64,000 nt of DNA from Anarhynchus alexandrinus. Taxonomy: Eukaryota; Chordata; Aves; Charadriiformes; Charadriidae. Position numbers and translations under genes: made by a program. The notes beneath the pieces were generated by a model. The model had not been told where the DNA came from, ran no database searches, and worked only from the letters and a program-made list of their open reading frames with translations. Each line of letters opens with the position of its first letter. Positions within the stretch are counted from its first letter, which is position 1. The stretch is from NCBI GenBank assembly GCA_008711295.1, contig VUYV01000213.1:1175644-1239643 (forward strand), read 5' to 3'. Below are positions 28,801-43,800 of the stretch, in pieces.

Positions 28801-31800
28801 ACTTTTCTGTAAATTACTTCTATTTTTAGTATGAACAACTAGACTGTAAAGAAGATAGAGACCCTGGAAGCATTCAAGCACAATTAAAGAGAGAAGGAAT
28901 GGATTTTTGTGATGACTTCAGTGATGATGATATTCTGGAAATTTCTGTGAAAAAATGTGACAGAAGGAAGCCTTGCAATGCAAATAATTTAATGGTAACA
29001 AAGGGACAGCTTTCCTTAATGCAGTGTGGATTCTCCAAGTTGTTGCAAAGAGAAATTGAATCTACCAAAGAAGAGTATAATAATTATAACTCTGATCATT
29101 CAAATTCTGATGATCAGGCTATAAGAACAAATGTAAATAGTAAGCGTAGTGATTTTCAGAAAAGTCAGAGCCATGTGCGTGTTTTGGAGCATGGGAAAGC
29201 TGCTCAGTCACCAGATGGAACTGATAAACAAGATACACGTAGCACAGACTGGCTTGTTTTATCGAACTCTGAGGAGGAAGGGGACAGAGAAAGTGGGGAT
29301 CAATGCATCTCAAAGCAAAGCAATGTAGTCATTGAAACTGAATGCAGTTCTGAAGAGAATGATGATGTCATCTTTCCTACCCAAGTTCCAGCACACCAGC
29401 AACCAGGGCTTACTAAAAAAGTTGAAATTTACAGGTCAGCATCTGAAAATTGTGAAGAATTTGCAAAAGAAAAAGATGGATTGGTATTTAAGGGAGAGAG
29501 TAGGCAACTTGGATTCCATAGTACTGAGTCAAATTTCAGCAAAGTCATGTCTTTTAAAGACATCAAGAACAGCACAAGAGATTTGAAAGGGGCAAGTGAC
29601 ATAAGTGATGAGTCTGATGATATTGAAATTTCCCATAATTCTGAATCAAGAAAGTTAAGAACGTTCAGCTTTCTGAAATGGAAAGACAGACATGCCCGTA
29701 ACTGCAGAGTAGGTAACTCCTCCAAATCTCTGCTACAATCAAAGAAGCCCAATAGAAAAGAAAAGGAAAGTGATTCTCAGAATATAGATGAATTTTCATC
29801 CTCTGAAGATAACTTACCAGTTGAGAAAATTCATGCCAGAAAGCAAAGCTATAAATGTAAAAGACAGAGAGGCAGAGTTCAGTTTGGGTATAAAATGCTT
29901 CATCCTATTCAAGATACCTCTGTAGCACAAATGAAGTCTAGCAATTATGCTGTGCATAGAACTTCTGCAAGGAAAACTGAATTTGGACATAAAGAGCAAA
30001 AAGCGGAATCAATGGACAGATATCTAGGTAACTAGTCATTTAATTTCTTTGATTTTATTTCAACTAAAATAGTAACATAAGTTTAACATATCATAGCTGG
30101 CAGGTTTTAAGTTCTTCCTGTTATACATGTTTTTGTTACAAGATACTAATAAATGCTGTGCTAAATTATTTAGTAACGTCTTTCTGTATCTCTCTTTACC
30201 AATTAGCCATACTTTCCTGTCTTCTGAGGTGATGGGTTACTTTGTAATATTTTGTTAAACACTTACTGTCTGTTGAAAGATGCTACAATTGAAGATTTAT
30301 AAGAATTCACAAATTACATATTTGAACTGTAAAACCTTAAATCTTGACAGGGCTGTTAAGGTTTTTTTCGTGTATGTTAGTTTTTATTTATGTGATTTGG
30401 GGATTTGAAATACCATGTAGAAGATTTGGTTCTGTTAGAGACTTTAAACATTAATATTGCAGCCATTAAATCATAGATGCTTTGAAACTTCTCCTTTGTC
30501 CATCTGAAAAAAACCACACTGAAATGGAAGCAGTATGAAACTGTCTGGATAAATCTGAATAAGTGTAATGATCATTGGTGCTGAGTAAAATCATAATAAA
30601 TTTTACAACTTTAATGTAAAACTTTTTTAAAATTACAATATCCTTCTTCAGTGGAACTGTGTACCTTCAGGGTTTTGGAATAAATCTTTGATTATATTTT
30701 TCTCCTACTATATCAGATGGTGTTCAAGAAGTGGCATATATTCATTCAAATCAGAATGTGGTTGGATCCAGCAAGGCTGAGAATCGCTTGAGCCGGTGGG
30801 CAGTGCGAGATGTGTTTGAGTTGAAGCAGTTTTCCCAGCTCCCTGCTAATATAGCAGTCTGTAGTGCCAAGGTAAAGAGAAATGTTTGGGAAATGTTGTT
30901 TTTACTGTTTTTATCCTCATTTTTCATCTTAAAAAGCTCTAACAAACTTGTTTTTCTGTTAATGGCCACCATGAATGATCAAAGCCACTGAGGATGGGAG
31001 GAGGAGGAGGCTCAAATGGAGGTCTAATAAATTACTTTTGTGTTTTGGTTTTTTGGTTGCTTTTTTTTTTTTTAACATTAGCCAGCTTTGAAAGAGTTGG
31101 GAATTAAGCAGCAGAGCACCCTCTGTGGGATTTCTGAGAGAAATGGTAAGATTAAAGATTGGGTGTTTGAAATCAAATTCTGTACCATGTTTTTCTGATT
31201 TGAGGCTTGAAAAAACTTCAGATTGTCCTGGATTCAGTTAAGAAAAATCCGGTTGCCACAGTGCATGCTGGAATCTCTGATAAAGTCAAACATAAACCAG
31301 TTCGCGGATTTTTCTTTATTTGGCGGGGTGGGGGTGGACACATGCAGTTGCTATAGTGGATTAAAGTAATGATCGTTATTGTCTATGCTTAATGTCTGAA
31401 GCACAAAACTAGCGTTTACTGGAAGTGCTCATTTGCAGCAACAGATGCATTTTATGCTTTTTGTTTGTCATGCATCTTGTTTAATTTCATTTGGAATACA
31501 TACAAATCTGGAATAAATTCAGGTACAGCTTCCAGGTTTCTGTTCTTATTACATAGTGGTTTTAATCTACTGTGATTATCTGGACACTTTGTTGTTTGCC
31601 TTGTAATAAACATTTGCCATTTCCTAGAGTGATTCTTAAGTTAAACCACAAGTATAGAATAAGTAATCGGTGAATGTGCAGTTTAGTCTTTACAAACATA
31701 TTAGCAATCACTATAAAAATTGTAGACAGAACACTATGTTGTTCTGGGGTGTTGAACATCCACAGTGGCTAAAAGAATTTCTTCCAGTGTTGTTGATGTA

Positions 31801-34800
31801 CTGTATTTAATTAAGCCATTAGCAGGGATGCCAAAGAATTTTTGCATTGGGAAGATCAAACCAGGCCAACCAGTAAAAGTGAGGCCTTTTCAATTCTAAC
31901 ACATTTGCATTAGAATGTCCCTTATTAACAGAAAAGTTGGTCAAAAATAATCAACAATACTGTAGAAAGGTCCTTATTTTATGGCAACGGCTGACAACAT
32001 TAATAAAACTAAACATAAATGAAAGAAAACTTTGAAGAGAGTACTTTGAATGCATGTCTGTTGATCCACCTATGTTCAAAACTAGTTTGTGGGACTCATT
32101 TGTATTTTTTGTGTGACTTACATCTCATTATTTAGAGTTTCTGTGACTGCAACTATTACAAATTAACCTCTCTTGATTAACTTCTCAGTCAATTTTTCTA
32201 AGGTATCTATTTTTCACTCAGAAGTAATAGTAGCGTCAATTCTCTTGGAGATTTAAGTAGGAAGAAAAGCATTGATAATTATGGTGAAGGCTGCCTCTTA
32301 CTTTGCTTCCTGTTCGTTCTTTGACGTAGAGGCACTAATCTACAAATAATCCCTGGGTGGCTGCCTATTCTTAAATGTGGAGCTTCAAATTTTTTGTGCT
32401 CAACTTAAAAAAAGAGCTGCCAGAGCTTCATAGACAACTTTGAAATATGATCTACTTAGAATGTTACTGCTACTATTTTCCTTTCTTACTTATTATTTTA
32501 TTTTTATTTTAAAAGGTGTTCTATGAAAAACATGATCATTATTGCTCTTCTGGCCATCGATCTTTGGTCATTTTTCACTTATTTGCCATCAGTTTAAGCT
32601 AAGACATTCACTGTCAGGACAACTAATTGTGTAATAAGGAGAATGCTGGTTTCAAATGAAGCTTAATAAAGTTTTTCAACAGATTAAAGTAGCATTATGT
32701 ATAATATTAAAAATACAGCTGAACAGTTTAAATTTCCACCATTATTTTTGGTAAATAAAACTAGTATTAAATACTGGGATGCTGATTGTAACCTGATAGT
32801 TATTGGAAAAAAAAACCACAAAACTTTTGTCAGCTGAAATTCCTCATTGATGTTGCTTTCTAGTGTCATTGTTGTAACTGTTTCTCAGAAATGTGTAGCT
32901 GTTCCAGTTTGCTCTGGATATCAATGATCACGTTCTTAATTCAAAGCTTTTTCTACAGTGCATTTATATTGCAGCTTTATTTGATAGCATCATAAAGACT
33001 CCTGAATAATGCACTGATAATACTTTTTTAACACATTTAATCAATTTGTCTTATTTCTAAGTAGGGGTGATCAAAAAGGATCTCTTCCTTTCAATTCATT
33101 GATAGGCCTCTTTGGGACAAAAGTAAAATATCCTTTGTGCTGTTCAGTTCACCTATGCCAACTCTGTCTTCCTGCTTTGCAATTTTTCTCTGCAGTCTTT
33201 CTATAATAATGCATTTCTGCCTTAATAAAGTTTAAATAATTTTTTTAAGAAATGGCTAATATCTCTACGGAAGGAACGCAAGAACACTTAAAAGCTGGCA
33301 AAGTATTCCATTGAAGTAGATGAATTGTAAGTTGGGAAATACAGCTTTTCCTACAAATCTTGGTTGAAGACCAAGTGAAATTTGCTTCCTACTTACATGT
33401 GAACCAAGAATGACAGGCATGTTATAATAAGTAATAAGGAGAAAGTAATAAATAGTAAGCAAAAGTAATCAATTAAGGTAACCTTTTGTAAGAACATTGA
33501 CTTTTTGTTGATTTCTTGCTATTGACTAGTCATCTAATCACATTTTGGCTTCACTAAATTCCCATGAACTTTTACACCCTAGGTTAAGTTCTTTAGTTTC
33601 AGTAGCTAATTTCTGGAAATGACATGAATGTGAGTAAAAGCAAAAATAAGTTGCTGGAAAGCAATATCAAAGAAGTCTTCTTCCTCATTTTCTACCTGCT
33701 GTAGATAAAAGGCATATAAATTAGGCTTATTAGTTTTTCCTCTGTTGCTGAAGCATGGAGACTAATGTAGTCACTTGAGTTGTAGAAACTGCTTAAAACT
33801 GGAGCAGACTGCAAAACCTGTGAGGACTCTTCCTTCAAAATGAGAGAGGTTGCATGGGAAGAAGATCGTTGAGAGCCAAGGTAGAAGGGATGGGAGGCAG
33901 GGAGTTTTGTTCCTCAAAAGAGAACTTCGAAGGTATGTAGAATGTCTTATTTAAGAACATAAGTAACTAATGAGTAAGTAAACTTGGATTTAAGTTGGTT
34001 ATAGAAAGTGTAAGATTTGAACTTTGGGATAAGAAAAAGACGTTTGTCTTGGTGATAGTCTCCTTGATTTCAGAAGGTCTGTATTAGATCTGGACTCTCT
34101 TAATCTTTTAAACTGTAGGTTTCAGTCAAGCTTATTTTTTTTAATCCAGTAATAAGTAGTCAGTCTGTCCTTAATGTTACCTGTACTAGTATTCCTATAC
34201 ACCAGCTACTTTCTCTGAAGTAATAGAACATGTTATTTTAACCTGCTATTGTTCTCTGCCACTAAAGGCTTAAGGGAACAAAATCTTGGTAGTTCCTATG
34301 ACAAATAGGTCTTGCTACTATTTCTTCTGTTCTTGCTTGCTTTGTGCTCCAGGTTCCATAACAGTCCTGGTACATGGCTTCAAGACTGCTGCAGAGCCTT
34401 TGACTCTTCTTTCTCCCGAGGTGGTAGGGAAGCACAGTCATACTCTCTATTTTGGTTTGTTTTAAAAGGAATTGTGAAAAGTGACTACTTCAGCTAGAAT
34501 GTTCATGTTTATCATACTGAATGCTTGTTTAGTGTGTATTTCCATAAATTCTATATGACTATCGAAAATACAGTTAGGTAATGGCAATCAGAATATGAAG
34601 TCTGGCATCAAGAGATAAAAGTAGAACATCATGACAGCTCACTTACAACTTTTCAGCTATGAAAGGTGAGATAAAATCTAAAAGTAGTAGAAGTATCAGT
34701 ATAAAGTATGCATAAAGTAACAATATAAAGTAAGCAAGAGAATAAACCATATTTTGGTTGAATATCATTAGTCAGATTAAGTCCTGTCCAGCATCTGAAT

Positions 34801-37800
34801 TAAAGAAAGACAACTGTTTGAAGGTAGTTTGTATATGCCAATAGTAGAAGCAAACAAATGTGAAAGGTTTTATCACATGATCCTGAAGAAACCAAAATAA
34901 ATTGTGGTTTGGGGAATATATTCCCTTTATCACAGAAGTCCATAGGATTGCAGGAAGGCATAAAAGTAGAATAACATTCTGTGGCTGTAGTTGGAGTAAG
35001 TTGGAGTAGCGATTTCAATGAGGAGAGATATTGTTGTCTTGCTATAGAGGGAGCTTTCATAAACAGTCGTCTATGGCAGTGGATATCTGCTTATACTTTA
35101 TTTTGCAAGTATAATCAGGGAGGTACTTAAAAGATTAACAGGGTTTTTTTTTCTAGATAGACAAGGTATTTATATACTTAGAAGTCTCTGTTTAAGAGAT
35201 ATCTAGAATTACAGTAAGAATACTTTAATTTACTACCACCAGTTCCTGAATTGTACATATTATCCTGTGTCTGAAGATAGTCTGTATTCTGACCATTGAC
35301 CACAACTTGGAGATCAATGTAGGTTTCGAGAAGAAAGGACAGAAGAACAGCGTGATAATTGTCCCTCAAACAGTTGATGTTTCTGGTAGTGTTGCTCCTG
35401 TGGAGCATAAGGCACTGGAGCGTGAATAATTAGAGGTGTTTAAGAGCCTCAGTAATCAAAACAAAGCCTAGAGGTGGGGCAGACAGCTGTTCCTGAAGAA
35501 ATTTTGGAGATACAGATTATACATATCAACTTCCTCTGTAGTTCTAAAAATGTATTGTACATCCCAGAACCTAAGTGTCTCAGAAAGAGGTCACGTGTCT
35601 CTTTTTGTTCTGGCTGTTAGGAATTGCTAGGAAACATTACAAAGTGTTAAGGTAGAAATTATGGTCAGTTCTGTGATACCATGATGCAGGGAGAATCACA
35701 CAAGGCTTCACTATTCTAAACATTTGAGGGTATAAAATGCATATCATTTAGTGTGGCAGGTATCCACTCCATTAAAAATTAGTAAGAGCTGGTCTTTGTT
35801 GCTTCCTTATGCGTGTGATTACAAAATACACTTGATCTGACATTTCACAGAAGATTATTAGTAACAAGGTTTTTCTGGTCTTCTATGTTGAAGTCTGAGT
35901 GAGGAACATTATACTAAAAATTAACCTATTGGAATAAATAACTTGTTTTTCCTGCATTATTTTGTGTGTTGTTTTTAGGCTGATTTAATGACACTGAGTC
36001 ATCTTTGTTCTGCATTTTAGTTTCAACTCAAGTCTTCTGTTTGCACATGTATGCAAATAGACTTGGTTAAAAATTCCTTCTGTTTTACAAAACAAGTGGA
36101 AGGTTATTGTGTCTATTACCCCATTACTATCTGTTAAGAAGACAGTTCTTTGTTCTGTTTTTCATCTATCTTGTGTAACTACAGAAAGGATATTGAAAAC
36201 AAAAGCTTCCAAAAGGAAAAAGTGTGAAATGAACCTGTAGACTGGACATGGTGGACTTACAAAGCCAGACTATAATTTTCAGAGTATTTCAGGTATTTCA
36301 GCCTTTCAGGAAAAAAAAAATCTGGAGTCATTCATGTGATATTTTGCTCAAAATTATGCTGGCATTATTAATTTTGGGAGGAAAATGAAAGTGTTAATGC
36401 TTTCTCGAAGACCTTAGTTATCTACTAAGTATTTTGAGAGATTTGGGGGGGTTGACCCCTTTTTTCTGGTGGGTTCCAGGTTGTAAAGCAACCCTGTTGA
36501 TTTTCAGTGCAGGAGCTTGTTACTTTGGTTTTGGGGTAACTTGCACTGTCATTTGTGAAGCTTTTTCTTAGCTACCATAAGAAATGGAAGCCTGCCAGGG
36601 GCAAGATTAAATATCTTCTTTTAACGTTTCTAGTCTATTATGAAGTAAGTGACCACACTCCTTAATTAATTTCCTAATTAATTTCTCTGTTAATTGGCAA
36701 AAACAGCCTATGTGGAATGTCTTACATAAGTACAGAAGTCTGGAATAGGCTTTCTCTGGTTACTATAAAGTTGAATTTGTGTAGTATTTCTTCAGTAGGA
36801 ATCATGGTGGGGGGGTTAGAGCATGGAGGCTTTACAAAAAAAGACCAAAAAAAATGGGAGCACGACATACTAAATTTGAAAAACTCATGATGTCTCACAT
36901 TAGAGCTAATTTGCACTTTTTAATATGTAGAAAAGTATTAGTCACAAGAACTTGTACTGTACCTGTTGAATATGTGGAGTCTCTTTTTTTTCAGTCAACT
37001 GCATGTTTTCAACTTAAGTTTACTTGAAGTTTTACTGAAAAGAAATGTACAAAGACAGCCATTCAATTGAGGATTAATCACTATGGCAACAGAAATGTGG
37101 TGACTGAAAAGGGGGAGGATGTATTCTCCCCTCAGCTTCCTGCCAGCTGTCATATTCAACCTCTGCGGCATGAATTCAGGCCAAAATATAGACTGTGACC
37201 AGCTCTAAGAAACTATATCTGTATTTTTATAAATTGGTACAAGAATTGCACTATAAAAGAAGACTTAATCCTCTGAATTGGATGACAGACATTTGGCACT
37301 CTTGCCAGTGTTTGACAGAGAAATAACGGGATGCTTTGTAGTAAAACCTGGATTAATGGTAAACCCCTCTTTATGTTATTGCAATGTGGTGTAAATGAGA
37401 GAACTAAGCATGCTGTCAGCCTAGGAAAAAACATGCCCTTTGTATCTCCAATGCAGATTTAAGTGCTGTTGAGAATACTGTAAATACAAAAGTTGTGTTA
37501 TTAAGAACTCCTCTTTATCGTATTTGTATTACATTGACATTTTGTAGATTATTTAAACAAAGACTTTCTATCAGTTACAGTAATTCTGATTACAGTGTGT
37601 TTGCACAGCTTTCAGATTCAACAAGTTTAGATAGTTGTTTACAAAGAGTAGGCTTTTGGGAGATAACATTCCATTATCCTTGCTCTTCTAGGATGGGGAA
37701 TGCTATTCAGCTTTAAAATAATTGTTCCCAAATGATTGGCCTGCAGTGCTGCTTTATTGAGTTTACAGTTTCAACTTACAATGGAATTAACCATTTCAGT

Positions 37801-40800
37801 ATGGCTTTTGTGTTGGTTTTTTTTTTTTTTTTAAATGTGGTAGTTTGTATGTGTTATTCTGTGAGGCATGTAGTTGCGTATTCATTATGGTGTATGTGGA
37901 TGGCTTTTGGTTTTGCTGCTATTTGGTGGAGTGATGAGAAGGCAAAAGAAGATAGGTGGAAGTCCACAGGCTTCTGCTGAAACAAGCAATTACCTTAGCT
38001 TTGAATTCTGAGGCAGGCTGAATATCTCTTCTTATTCTCAACAGTAATAATAACTATTGTGATTTGTGGTCAGACTTTTGGTGCCAGAAAGTGATATGGC
38101 ATATAGGAGTTCTTTTTGTTAAAGACTCAACAAATTAAATAAAACTGCTTCCAATGAGAAATTCTTGCCCTCTTACTTGATTGGAGAAGAAACAGACTCA
38201 GAAGTAAATGCAAAATAGAGAGAACACAATCCATCCTCAATTGACTTAGTAGTCAATTCTCCACTACCAAGCAAAAGATTAGAGTTTATGGAATGTCCTT
38301 GGTCTTGGTTTATACAAGCAGAAAAGCTAGATATGACAACAAGGGTAAAATAACTACGTATTACTCTGATAAAATTTCTTTACTTTTGTCGGCAGGTCTC
38401 GTTAAATACTGGTGTCTCGGTGTTGGGAGAATATTTTGGAGGAGTAATTTGGACCCAGAATAAGTCTAACATTTTTCATAGCTTGAAGATTTCAGCTAGT
38501 GGTCTCCTGTGATAAAATCAAATATTAGATGCCTTTGTATTCAGAGCCAACATCCTAAGTAGCTTTGTTCAGTTCAGAAAGTTTGAGTATAAATGTGATC
38601 ATCCTAGAGTGTTCTAAAATTTTAAGGTAGGTTAGCTTCATTTTCTAAGACAATTCAGGTACTGACCATTAGCTATAGAATTACCTCTAATTCTTGTTCT
38701 ACAAACCTATTTTGTTAGAACGATAGACAAATTCAGTCTGAGTGAGACTATTTTACAATTAAGAAAGTTAAATTCAGAGGGAAAATTAATGTCTGCATCA
38801 GAAATAATTCTAAAATACAGTAAGATTCAGGCTTATTTCAAACTGTGGAATGTGTAAGTCACCATAACCCTCTGAAGTATATAGTTTGTTCAGTAGTCTG
38901 TCCTCTGTAAGTAGAAGAGCAATTCTGGTTTATTTATGAATCAGGTGAGAGTAGACACATTCTTATTACTTGCTAACTTTTTTTAATTATCTTGGCCATA
39001 TGGACCTCATTTCTAGAGAAACTACATGAAGTTTTACGTGGACACTGTTATGCTTTGTCTTCCTTGGCATGCAGAAGAACTTAGGAAGAAATTCTTGTTT
39101 TATGTGTGTATGTGTAGAGGAGAGAAGGAAACAAGTCAAAGAATGAACAGTCAGGTAGCAAACATTTCAAGGTATTTATATATGTACTGACAAGTATGGA
39201 AGACATAGGTAAAATAAAAAAGGTATCTAAGAATAGCATATATTCAAGAAAAGCATGTAGAACAGTCTTAATTCATAGATATTATGGGAAAAACTCCCAG
39301 GGGAAAAAAAAAGGAAAACTATAAAGGGAAAAAAGATTACCAGAAATAATTTAGAATTGCAATTTGGGTAGATAAATTCACTGTAATGCAATAAGTATTA
39401 CCTCATCAAAATAATAACAATCATCCAAAACCCAGTGCAACTCCCAATATATCTGCAAAGTCACGTATTTTCTCAGGTTTTGACGGGAGTGGGAAAATAC
39501 AAAGTACAATATGGTATTAAGGGTTTATTTGCTTCCAAATTGTTTTTTAAGAGGACAGTCATACTAAATCACTATTTCATGCTTTTGTATGATGTAGGTG
39601 ACTGCAAGGCAGCTAAGTATTTGAGAAGGCCTTTCTTGTTTGTTTTAGAAATGAAAACAAACAATGAAACTGTGCAATGGAAAGCATCCTGGATATCTGG
39701 CAGCAGTGGTTTCATGCATACCTGGAAAAAAGCCTGTTAACACTGTTTCATCTGTGAGTGGGGAAGTGAGAGGGGGTTGTTGCTGACTGGAAGTCAGTAT
39801 TTGGCAAGATACTTACCATAGTGATACTGTGGGTAGTGAGGCAGTAAAAGAGAGGATGATGCTCAGACATAGTACAACTATGGCTGAGGAATAATTATGC
39901 AAACATATTTTCAACTTCAGAGTCAGGCTTTTGAAGGAAGTTCATTATCCTCCAAGTTTGGTGACTTGAATTGCCACAAACATGAGACAGCTTAAAAACA
40001 TGTATCCCTGAATCTCAGTTTCTCTTTTTTCCCTACTCATTTTATTCCTAGCCTCTGCACACTTGCTCTCCCATACGTTTTCATCTTGCTGTACTTAAAA
40101 AGATGAACATTGTTCTCTTTTGCCTCGCTTGACGGGGCTAAAGGGAGGAAAAGGGAAGTCACAGGCTTAAGGTGGTCAGTCGAGTCTGAGGATGCCTATA
40201 CGTGGATTACCATTCATTGCTCCAGAGTGTAGAGCCACCTCTTTATGCCTGTCGTAGGAAGAACAGATACTGAAATTTTCTACTGTCACAGGTAGAAAAA
40301 AAACTGGGTTTGGTAGGTATATACTATTTTTAAAACTGCTCTAACTGTGCAGCAGGAGACGGATTGTCACATGGAGCTAAACGGTCCAAGAGTTGTTGCA
40401 GATTCAAGATGGAATCTCTAAGTAGAAGTTACTGCTGGATTGTGGCACTTAAATTCTTGCTTGATGCTCAGCTGCATGTCTTCATTCGTCTTGAAGAGCG
40501 TTACCCTTAAATGTGAACTGGTGTAGGACTCTAAATGTGCAGATGCTACCATTTTTGCTGGACTCTTGATTAGTGCCTGTATGTAACACGTAACTCAAAG
40601 AAATGGAAGCTCACTATTGGGTATACAAATATTGCTGTATGCTTTTAAGAATAAGAGACATACATAACAAAAGAAGTGGTGGAGGAAAATGTCTTCTGTG
40701 GTAGGAAGTTATAATGTGTTTATGTTGAAAACCCCATACACTAAATGGAACATGAAAGGTGAAAATAAATGCTTTCTTTGATGTATTTTTCTTATGTGGG

Positions 40801-43800
40801 GTAAGAGTCCCTAGGCTTTCTTAATACTTCATAAACTATTTTCTGCACAACTATGTAGTAAACCCTCTTCTTTCCCATTGCAATATATGGAAAGCCTCTT
40901 CAGCGTAAGTGTAGTAAATAAAAAGGGGATGGGATAGGATAAAAAGACAAGTGAAAGTCAGGAAGGAATGGCTGCATTTTTACATGTTACTTGCCTTAGT
41001 TTGCAATAGCACTTCACAATTTCATTTTACTGTACTTCCGTTATTTCTTTTCATTTACTGGGACATTTTCTGTACTGTAACCTTTTCTCGCATAATTTTT
41101 TGAATCCAGAAAATGTTGCCTTCTACTAATCAACCTGCATCTGTGGCCCTTTGTCTTATATGTATGCCTTTGAAAATAAATTTTTTATTTCTTTTAAACT
41201 TTGTGTGAAGATTTTCTTGGCAATATGGAAGTGCTCAAAGTTGAATAAAACAGTAAAAATGTTATATTGAATGAATTATTTTGCTGTACCTTTTTATCCC
41301 TGCCAAGATACTGGTTTGAGAAAGGAGAAAATGTGAAGAAGGCACAAACATATAATGGTGTTACAGATAACTCTATGTAGGTGCACTTAATTTATGAGAT
41401 GACCAGTAAGTATGTGGTCAAGTTTAAGTGAAAATTTTCCACTTTGAACAGTGGAAATTTCATAACATGCACTGCAAATGCATAGTGTCTTCCATATAGT
41501 TGAACATTTAGTAAAGACTAACTGCTTTCATAATTGCTGTCAATCTTTTTGTAGAAATTCTTTTAAAATACATACAGCAGGTACTGTATGCTATATTAAA
41601 TATTTTTTTTAGCTTTTCATCATGTGTATTTCAGAAGGCTAATCAGAAGATGTGCTGTGCATGAAGAATATGTTTTAACACACGTGTGTGATGGTACAGT
41701 GTTTGGCAAGAATGCTTCTAGATTTCTATACTGTGATTTTTAGTTGTCATTCGGAATAAATTGTTCATAATCATGTATTTGAAACTTTTAAGCATATTTA
41801 CATTTTAAAGTGAGAGGAAAACATGCTACTACTTACTTAGGCACTGGATGGAATCTTAATTGGAGGAGAAAGAATTTGTGTTGCTATTTGTGCAATTTGA
41901 ATTTTTTGACTATTTTTCTTCTCCCTGTGTTAAATTTGTTAACATTTTTCGGTAGTTACGTGGCTGAGCCATAAAGCAAAGCCAGACTTGCTATTTGGCA
42001 AAACAGTTGGATTTTTTTTGACAAAAACTTGGCTTGTTCTTCTTAATTCTTCTTTCTTCTTCTTGAATCCCTCTTTCTTTCTAGTCCTGAGAAATGCTTG
42101 TGTACTGATCACTATCATCTTTTCTGTTTTCCAGTAATGATTTGAAAATGCTGTAGTCAGATCTTCTATCACTAAAATGCTCTTTCAAGAAGTTCAGCAA
42201 TGCTCGTACTTACCTAAGTATATTAATTAATACACAGTATTTTAAGTTAAACGAAGATAATGTGCACTTCCACATGCACAGGATACTTCTTGTGTTGAAG
42301 AATTTTTGTTTCCTTTATTATTCCATTCTTTCAGTCATACCACTTATTAATTCATAAAGAGTCTCACATTCAAAATATAAATAGATGGTTAAATGCACTA
42401 GTACCAGTATTGTAAGAACAAGAGTCAGAGATTCCTAGCTGAACCAAATTGTATTAATTTCAGTCTTGCTTTGTAAGATTGCCTTATGCATATGATATAC
42501 TTGATAATTCAAGTGAACAAAACCAGTGCTGTAAAGTCAACGTGGGATTTCATGTAGGAGCAAATAATGGGACACGCACACAGTACTTTGGTAGAGAAAG
42601 TCCTTGAGGAACAGAAAGTAAAAAGCTGTTGAAAGGAAATGTTTATCATGAAATAGATGTCAATCGGTAAGTTAGAAGGCAAACAATGAGAGAGAATCAG
42701 AAAGAAATGGACCTTGGGAGGGAAGAATTAAGGAGAGCAATACATGAAGTGAAATTCAAAAGGAAGCAAAATAGTGTGGAATGTTGACAGTGCTGGAATG
42801 TTGACCGAAGTTTTCACTCCTTTTTAATGGTAATACTAGTGGAAAGATACAGGTAGTATTCTGATCTATACGTATGTAAAGCTTACCTCTACCTAGAGAC
42901 TCATCTATGCATCACTCAGAGTAACAAACTTTAGATTTATCTTTAACGAACACGGAGACATTTTAAGAAAAACTGAAATAAGTGTTTCAGTTTTACTGTC
43001 AAAATGTTTATTGTTTTTTAAAAAGAAATTATTGGATTTGGTATTTGGATGTTAGATTTAAGTTGGCAAACGTACAAAAACATTCACAGGTTCAACAGAG
43101 CCAGGTATTGTGTTTTAACTTAACTGGGTGCCATTTAATCAATTGGCTTTGCTCCAGAAAGCTGAGAAGTTTTTCAAGAGTAACTCAGTGGCCATGGGCT
43201 TTCACTGGCATTAGCTCCTGCAGCTCTTGGGACACCTTGTTTATAGTGAATTTTTCTACCTTCAGGAAAAAACTTTGAGCAGCTAATTTAGGTAGAAGAG
43301 GAGGAGCTCTTTGTGTGTATATGGTGGTATTTTGCTGTTGTTCTTTCAGGTTTGGCATTGTGGGTCAATGGACTTAGAAGTTTTGTACTTCTAGAACTAA
43401 CTATACCATTTGTGAGTTTATTTGCAATTAGCAGCACATTTTACATTAATTCTGATTCTCTGCAAAGACAAGCCATTTTACAACTTTCAGTGTGTTTACA
43501 AGATTTGGCTTTTTTCCCAAAGAGATTTTTAATCTTCTGTGTTTGAACAGATGTGTAAACCGAAGTGTTACTGCCTCATATACTTTGGTCTTGTTTAATA
43601 AGAGGTAGATGGATGCACATTTATGGGGGTTTAAAATACTTTTAAGACAGGCATTGACATGGTTAGGCTTGTATTCTACACAAGTTATGCTTGCTTGAAT
43701 TATATTATACAATCCTGATTTCCTGACAGAGTGACAAATACACTGGGTCTTATAGTGAGATCTGAATACTATAAATATTTTTCGAGCAGAAATTCCATCA

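Noticed and set aside
29004..29045. [14 protein letters not shown] as a PCNA-binding (PIP) box
   Set aside because: It has the Gln and the Leu three places on, but Cys-Gly sits where the pair of aromatic residues should be. It is conserved in ERCC6L2 but is not a canonical PIP box.
37732..37980. Plus-strand frame with hydrophobic stretches ([18 protein letters not shown])
   Set aside because: The hydrophobic run comes from a T-rich tract that reads as Phe; there is no support for coding.
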